From: Cyathus striatus
Lineage: Eukaryota; Basidiomycota; Agaricomycetes; Agaricales; Nidulariaceae
Direction: 5' to 3'
Length of the DNA stretch: 64,000 nt
Assembly (NCBI GenBank): GCA_025738555.1
Contig: JAOVFP010000006.1
Location: 1,674,001-1,738,000 of the forward strand
The position numbers and the translations under genes are program-made. This document shows positions 57,681-64,000 of this stretch, one piece after another (within the stretch, counting starts at the first letter, position 1; each line of letters begins with the position of its first letter). The notes beneath the pieces were generated by a model. That model ran no database searches. It was not told the DNA's origin and saw nothing but the letters and a program-made list of their open reading frames with translations.

Positions 57681-58336
57681 TTATAAATGCTCTGGAGCTC
57701 GAGCTTCCCCCCTAACAGCAGCCTTTCCGCCGGTCTCCCGCAACTCCCCCTTCTCGAGCATCTCTGGCTTCTTCGACACCTTGCCTAACACCTGGATGTA
57801 TACAGTTACTCGGTTGTTATGTCCAGCATGTACAATGGTGTTGAATACCCACCTTTTGAGTCTTTCCAATGATTTTGTCACCGATCTTCGCCTTCCCCTC
57901 CGGGAGATCGTCACGATAATCAGTGTCAATGCTGACGCCGCCTAAAGATACAGAAGATATCAGCTTTCTGTGGAAACGCTACCTGCACAGAATACTCACC
58001 ATGTGTCTGAGATTGAGCATGCATTTGCCGCTCAGGGCCGACAGTATCATCAGCGGTCTCATAACGGCTGGTGAACGGCGTCGTTTGCGAGTCAAATCCG
58101 TTCTGTCTGAAGTCCTCGCGAGCGCCCGGAGAGCCCGTCCAGCGACCTTTCTCGGGAGCTGAGTCCTTATCGAGTCCAAGCGCGGTAGGTGGAAACTTTG
58201 CGTTTTGGATTGTGCCTGCGGAGTAGTCTACAGTAGCTGTAGCGCCCTTGGCACCTGGGAGAGGGTCTGAAGTATCGTGGATACGATGTTCAGGACGAGC
58301 GATGGTGGAGGCACGATTACATATGGCGTCGGACAT
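57681..58336 (-). CDS. Small conserved hydrophilic protein, CsbD/stress-like
   Basis: Exons 58336-58000, 57941-57853 and 57791-57681 encode about 178 residues starting MSDAICNRASTI. The C-terminal 65 residues (DYRDDLPEGKAKIGDKIIGKTQKVLGKV..., KPEMLEKGELRETGGKAAVRGEA) are lysine/glycine-rich and look like the CsbD-type or dehydrin-like proteins of fungi. I recall similar short proteins in other basidiomycetes, without known function. No signal peptide or membrane segment. A stress role is only a guess from composition. Confidence 0.7.
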
Positions 58337-58758
58337 TATGATTGAGTAAAAGAGGTTGTATTTGAAGTGAAGTTGGGTGCGAGTGTATAACCTGTTACCT
58401 AGGAACAACAGGGTGAACAGGCTTTATACCTCGTAAACTGGACTGACGTCACTTAATACCCAAAGGACTAAGAACCACCAGAACGTAATGTGGACACTCC
58501 GTTGATTACTACACTCCACAAAAATCACGCTGTAGAGATGGAGTAAAAAATAAGTTTGTTCATTAGAGCGTATTGGCAAACGACTTTCAGCGAACTTTCA
58601 GCGAAATTACCTTCCTAAACAGGGAACATTTGCTCCAAATTCCCTTATAAAGTTTAGTGAAAACTCACTTTAAGTGGTGCAAATACGTTCTATGCAATCA
58701 TTACTGGTCATATCAAGCAATATAGAGCAAATAAACTAACATATACATTCAGCAGTGT
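58337..58758. other. Intergenic region, nothing supported
   Basis: 422 bp between two minus-strand genes, containing the promoter of the small hydrophilic protein. Confidence 0.4.
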
Positions 58759-60685
58759 TTAGCCCGCCGTTTCGGATCGTCTTGTTGTCCAATTATCAAT
58801 ATAGACGATACCAGAGCTACTAAGGGGATCTGGCGCCGATTCAAGAAATTTTCGTAGATTGAGAATCATGTGCGATCCCTGCACAAGTGTTTACTATTAG
58901 TGTCAGGTAGCATTCAGTTGCACGAGACCGACTTACCAGGATGCAGCCAGCAGTCGCTGATGGTCTAGTAGAGTATGGATAAGGACAATAAGGATAATGT
59001 TCAGAGCAACTCGGGAAATAACTCACGTTACAAGTAAACTGGAAAGGAACGGTGGCCCAAATTGGAAAACAAAATAATTTGACGTAAGGAAAGCTGCAAA
59101 GGTGGAGCTTAAGTACTTTAGATATCGATGATACATGCAACCAACCGAAAACGCTAGTATATATCTATTCAGAAGGTCGTTGATATCATCCATCTGAAGA
59201 GCACTTACATAGCATAATAAAGTGTAGAGTCTCGAGCCTGCAATGGAAAGATGTCAGACAGTAATACGCCTCCTTTTTAATACACCTATTCACCAGTAAA
59301 AAAAGAATCCTAGGTGCAGGAGTTCCATTCTTCCACCATACAAACGCCCTCGATATAACAAGGATAAAAAAAACGCCTACAGCACGTCAACCGGTGGAAT
59401 CTACGCATAGTCAGTAAGCTCACTTTCGACGATAAGAGGTGCTATCCTGGTCAAGATTTAATTTCAGCGAGAACAAGTTCAAAACATGCAACCATACCAA
59501 AAGCCTGCAATTATAGAAGGAACTGAAGTAGCGTAGCATCCTGGAAGACTATCAAGCGCACGATTGACTAAACATCCGGTTGATGAAAGAAAGTAAAGGT
59601 AGAGTCGAGCACAAGTATAAGTATACGTACTGAATACAGCTTCACCGACATAGTCTTTAATAACCAGACCAATCAGAGTAGCCATACCGCCGAAGTAGCA
59701 AATCAAACCAATGAATAAAGCAAGCTACATGGGCGCATTAGCGTTTATGCTTCCAGCCTACGCAATGAATCATACCTTGTTCCCACGATCTGTAAAGTAG
59801 TGAACCCAATCAGCCAGGACTGGAATGGAAGATACTCAACAGGAGGTGCTCACGCAACGCCCAAATACGAAGCATCAAAATACCTGCGAATGGTTAAGAT
59901 GCTAACATGTCAGCCTGAGAATTGGTGGGGGGATAGCTGTGAACCTTGAACAACTGAGGTTCCTACTGTTATGGTTCTGATTAAGTGTTGGCTAGTGTCA
60001 TATGCAATAGGAGCAAGTTGAATACATACATGGTGAGCCAACGAAGATAGAAGATACAGCTAAAGATGTGCATTGGTTAGTCTGCTAGATATACTCGTAT
60101 AATATATGAACAACGAACAACTAGAGTAGTGATCAGAAGGAAATTAATGTGATAGGTATTAGGCTTACCTCTTCTGATTGAAACGTCCGCGCAGCGGCTG
60201 AAGGCCAGTATTGTATGGTTAGTCTCCGCAAAAAAACTATAAAATAAAGTAGTAGTACATATACAGCTAAACCTAAAAGTAATGTTAATCAAGTTGGGCT
60301 CGATGATATCAAAATAGTGCAACATACAAAAGCATCCCTTCGACAGGGTACCGATTTATGAAGAAGAGGAATTTAGGGATCGACATTCGCAGCCTATTTG
60401 TGGAACATTTTTTAGCTACCAGACTTACATACGAATTCCACATTACGCACGGCCACATTTTAGATACCTAAACATCGACATTCAAAGATAAGGTATACAC
60501 ACCTTACATGTAAGTATACTACTCTTACCTCCTGGTCTAACGTGATTGCATGATCATATAGTAGACAGGTCAAGCAAGACGCTACATATTGTCAAAATTC
60601 TAAGGTGCCGAAGTAGAGGATAACGCGACATACCTGCCACCAGATTGACTGCATTCCCTTGCTCCGCAAGTGTTTTCACATCCAT
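58759..60685 (-). CDS. DUF6533 multi-pass membrane protein
   Basis: The first exons are 60685-60634, 60581-60529, 60467-60433 and 60393-60328, in phase. They give MDVKTLAEQGNAV, then LTCLLYDHAITLDQEV and SIPKFLFFINRYP, the order of the DUF6533 signature (YDY..T...EV and W...K.LF...RY). Later exons, which I could place only approximately, include LALFIGLICYFGGMATLIGLV (about 59640-59735), FAAFLTSNYFVFQFGPPFLSSLL (about 59030-59110) and a last exon ending MILNLRKFLESAPDP...SETAG with TAA at 58759-58761. The family is a large mushroom-specific set of predicted seven-helix membrane proteins of unknown function. About ten or more tiny exons are needed; internal boundaries remain open. Confidence 0.72.
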
Positions 60686-61870
60686 ACAACCAGAAAGCGC
60701 CGTTGAACGAAGGAAGAGTGCTGTTTACGAGCGAAATGATAACAGCATATGCGGGCAAAGTGCTGGAATTACTGAACCCAAAAATTACGAATTATAAACC
60801 GTCGGATGTTTATCAGGATGATGTACCGGGCAGTTGGGACAGACAACCGATTTGCGCGGCTAAGTATTTAGTGGAGGTGGAAGCACTTATTACTTCATCT
60901 CCTGTCTCTTTATTGTTTTGATGAATATTTGGCGATGGGGCTGTCGAGTCCTCGATGGGGCAGCACACGCAAGAGATCAGGTGGAGGGCCTGGAGGCTTA
61001 TCATGTTACCATACTAGTTTGGGTTGAGTTTGGGGGAAATTGTTCCAAAGGACTACCGATGTTCACTGAGATATGCATGCTCGAGCGTCGCAAAACGTAG
61101 CCGGGGCGTAGCGCGTCGTCAGTTTCGGAGAAGGTACAATTACTGGCACTTTATTCTATTCCAAGCTCCACTCATAATTGTAAATGGGCATCCTTATAAA
61201 TATCGTACTTAGGTGGGATTCTTGAACTCTTGAGTCTTGAAGCGGAGCGACCCGAAAACCAAGAATAAGTACAAGTGGGGATAAGCGGTTCTGTTGAGTG
61301 CCTTGAATATGGTGAGGTCTGATCTGGTTTATTCCTTGTTTATTCCCTTCTGTTACATGGAATCTACCAGGAATCTTCCCATTCGGCTTCATGACGTTCG
61401 AATAGATTCTGAGAATGGACCGTTCGCGAGCAGGACAACATATGGGAGCCAAACAGGAGCAGAGGTTTGCAGAGGTTTGCAGTTTCGAATTTAAGACTTT
61501 GAGGGTAACATGGGTAAGCAACACCAAATATTTTGACTGTACGTCACCGACTCGGACTCTTACTACGTGACCGTACTTATAGCGGCTAGGCCCTCAAGCT
61601 CAAGGCCTATACATAGGAGCAATGCATACAGTAGTATAAGCATACTTACCGTTGGAATTCATTCCATTTTATATCGAAGCCTCACCGTGCACCAGGGCAT
61701 CAATAATTACAACGCATCGTGAATCACAGAGCCGCCTCTAATCCACGAAAAAATACACGTTGCTATTGCACAAGAACATAATGCGTGTAAGAAACAAAGT
61801 AAAAACCGAGAAATATGGATGCTCTACCACCTCCATTACAGACAATCATCTAACATACAATCATACCATA
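60686..61870. other. Intergenic region, no gene supported
   Basis: 1.2 kb between two minus-strand genes. A small tandem duplication (GCAGAGGTTT repeated) occurs near 61455-61485. Open frames at 60670-60921 and 61156-61527 have no recognisable features or splice pattern. Confidence 0.45.
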
Positions 61871-63743
61871 TTATTCCCCGCCAGCCCCAAAGAATTCACC
61901 AGCCGCCATAATGTTCTGATACTGGCTACCCTTAGGTGGCTTGATAACAAGATCAGCTTGTTGTCTGATGATAATCAATGTAAGAATAACCATGAAGCGA
62001 AATGGCCAAGACCGAAGACATACAACTTCATTCTAAACAAAAGTTTCTTGTTGGCGGCTTGAATCTCTGTCCCCGCTTTGATGGCACGCGCAAATAGCTC
62101 AGCACGGTAGTCAGTCTTTTTTGCAAGAAGAATCTAAAGGAACAACGTCAACCTCCATCTATTCTTTTATAAATATAACATACTTTATTCTGACTGTCCA
62201 CACGTCCTTGGATGCTACCCGATTGAATAAGAGAAACCACATGATACTCGACCTCCTCTACCGTCCAACCGAAGGCAGCGCTCATCCTCTCGAGCTTAAT
62301 TGATGCAAATGGTTGGAAGTACAACACAACTGCCCAGTTCCGAATGAGGTTGGTCAGCTCTTGAACATGTAGCGATAGGTGAATATCAAGGTAATGACGG
62401 GTCTACGATGCTGCTAAGCGATAAAAAATGAAAGAATAAAATAAAAAATACAGAATATCGGGACAAAAGTTCAAGAACAGTTTTGAAGTTGCTGGCCAAA
62501 TATGCTTCAATGAGCTCTCGGATGTAAGGCTCCTGCTCAATGTACCCGCTAAAAACAGTGTTGTCTAACAGACGTGACTTTATCGCAGCCCGCTTGAAGC
62601 TCGAAAGTGCACAGAGAGTACCATATATCGCAATATCCCCCGGAGCAATAAGCTATGCGTTGTTGGATGCATGTAAGCTTATGGAGAATCAAAACAAGAA
62701 ATACAACGACATACCTTCCCAACCCAATCACCCAAATCGGACGCGGGTCCGAGCTTCAGGAAGAAAAATGCGGCACGTTCATAATTTCCTGCACTTAAGT
62801 GTGCAAGCGCAGTAGCAAAATCGAGTTTACTTTGAACTTGCTCGCGATCTGCATTGGCTTTCTTCTTCGATGATGCACCGCCTACTCCAGTGCCTCCATT
62901 TCCGGTGTTCTGGGCAGCAGCAGCATCAAGTGCAGCATCTGCCTTGAATACATATGTCGTGAGGTGAGTATAATTGCGTTGCTCTATGAGAAGCTAGAAA
63001 CCATGCGAATATAAACGAGAACAACGTATAAATGAAAGCATTCCGTACCTCGAGAACGGATAAACACATATCCAGAACATGCTGACTTGTTGTGCAAAAC
63101 TCTCGAGACTTCGTATAATGTTTAAGAGCAGTACCATAATCACCAACCGCACGGTAAAAGTCCCCCAGGTCTCTATGTGCCATCTATGTGGTAGGCTGTG
63201 TCAGTTCACGGTAAACGTTGCAACAAAGCTGAATAGATCGCACCCTAATGCTCTCCTTAATCATGTTATTGCTATATGTTTTCAGCTCAACCTCGAGCTT
63301 CATCCTTTCCGCTTGGTTCTTCGCGATTGTTTCATCAGCCCACTTCGTATCAAGCTGCGGAACGTTTTGCAGATCCGGTAGTCCACTCCCCTCTCCAGAA
63401 TTGATCAAAACTAACTCGTAGGCTTGTAGGAGATACTGATATAATGATGGGTCGCGCGATTGATGAATGTGCTGTATGGCTAGTTGGTAGGTTTCAGTTG
63501 CGATTGAGGGAGCGATAGCAGTAATATGGATCAGACGTTCGATCACAGTCCGACCTGTGTGGTGGGCCACTGTAAGTGCATTCCTCTATTGCAAGCAGAC
63601 ATGGCATAAGTACCCGAATAATTAGCGATATACCCCTCAAGATCAAATGGGTGGGCGTCGTCAACTGGTACAAGAAGAGGCTTTTTAGGTGGGGACGGAG
63701 TGGATCCCATTCCTTGTGTTTCCTCAATGATGTCGATATCCAT
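61871..63743 (-). CDS. CSN1: COP9 signalosome complex subunit 1 (CSN1)
   Basis: Eight exons: 63743-63614, 63569-63244, 63183-63049, 62993-62715, 62652-62452, 62402-62184, 62133-62027 and 61964-61871, all in phase. The protein begins [13 protein letters not shown], with [13 protein letters not shown] near the start. A TPR-like helical region includes [23 protein letters not shown]. The PCI domain follows: [61 protein letters not shown], and the winged-helix end [24 protein letters not shown]...[11 protein letters not shown]1 is a scaffold subunit of the COP9 signalosome, which removes NEDD8 from cullins. This links functionally to the F-box proteins in the window, though co-location is probably chance. 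The upstream flank runs to the window end. Confidence 0.93.
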
Positions 63744-64000
63744 GCCTACTTATCTTCTTCTATGGTCTTGCTATAGTCACAGATGTTTAGCTTGACAGTA
63801 TACGGTAAAAGTAAGGAGAAAAATCGAAGGAATGTAAGACAGCAAGGATGGAAACCAGACAGATGGGGAGAGTAGAAAGCACGCGCAACACCTTAAGTTC
63901 CTCAAATTCAAAGCGCGCGTGCTCATCATTCAATAGCATTGCCATTTCAGGAAGCTCATTAAAACAGGAAGTTGGATATCTCCCATTTATATATATTGGG
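63744..64000. other. Upstream flank of CSN1
   Basis: 257 bp to the window edge. A TATATATA run occurs at about 63988-63996; too far from the start for a confident promoter call. No gene visible. Confidence 0.4.

Overview
The window is nuclear DNA of a filamentous basidiomycete, most likely an Agaricomycete. Genes carry many short GT-AG introns (mostly 47-70 nt). The gene set is typical of mushrooms: DUF6533 membrane protein, DUF2235 hydrolase, patatin/von Willebrand A chimera, F-box proteins, Ppo-type fatty-acid oxygenase, GH28, cupredoxin and SurE secreted proteins. Exon models were built by hand from splice sites, reading phase and family motifs. No rRNA, tRNA or CRISPR was seen.

Layout. 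1-800: 3' part of a secreted repeat protein is cut by the window edge. 2427-7101: a degenerate hAT transposon with perfect 8-bp target duplications, carrying two nearly identical 1.53-kb fold-back elements inserted head to head, which form a 3.07-kb palindrome. 7580-9937: a secreted mucin-like repeat protein. 10963-24627: a patatin/vWA protein, a TIR element with TA duplications, a DUF2235 hydrolase and a 31-exon Ppo-like oxygenase that appears fused to a membrane anchor and a C-terminal domain of unknown function. 25041-43225: MRD1 (rRNA processing), a kelch protein, a Crinkler-like kinase effector, BRR2 (spliceosomal helicase), a LEA/SMP-like protein and a GT18-like glycosyltransferase. 43674-53139: GH28 pectin hydrolase, a small unknown protein, two divergent F-box proteins, a cupredoxin and a secreted SurE. 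53271-63743: tRNA pseudouridine synthase DEG1, cis-prenyltransferase, a small conserved protein, DUF6533 and COP9 signalosome subunit 1.

How the genes relate. The right two thirds is ordinary housekeeping and accessory sequence. The left third is repeat-rich and holds the unusual material. Two putative lipid hydrolases next to a fatty-acid oxygenase suggest, by inference only, an oxylipin-related neighbourhood, but two of the three proteins lack a key catalytic residue of their family. The Ppo-like protein (heme-peroxidase motif altered, P450 cysteine kept, apparent membrane tail with an in-frame stop if one intron is retained) is the best candidate for something undescribed.

Caution on data quality. 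Conserved genes show apparent single-base losses, several in short homopolymers (BRR2 twice, GH28 once; similar problems in the kelch N-terminus and MRD1 C-terminus). This pattern looks more like residual long-read assembly error than biology, and those protein ends should be treated as provisional.
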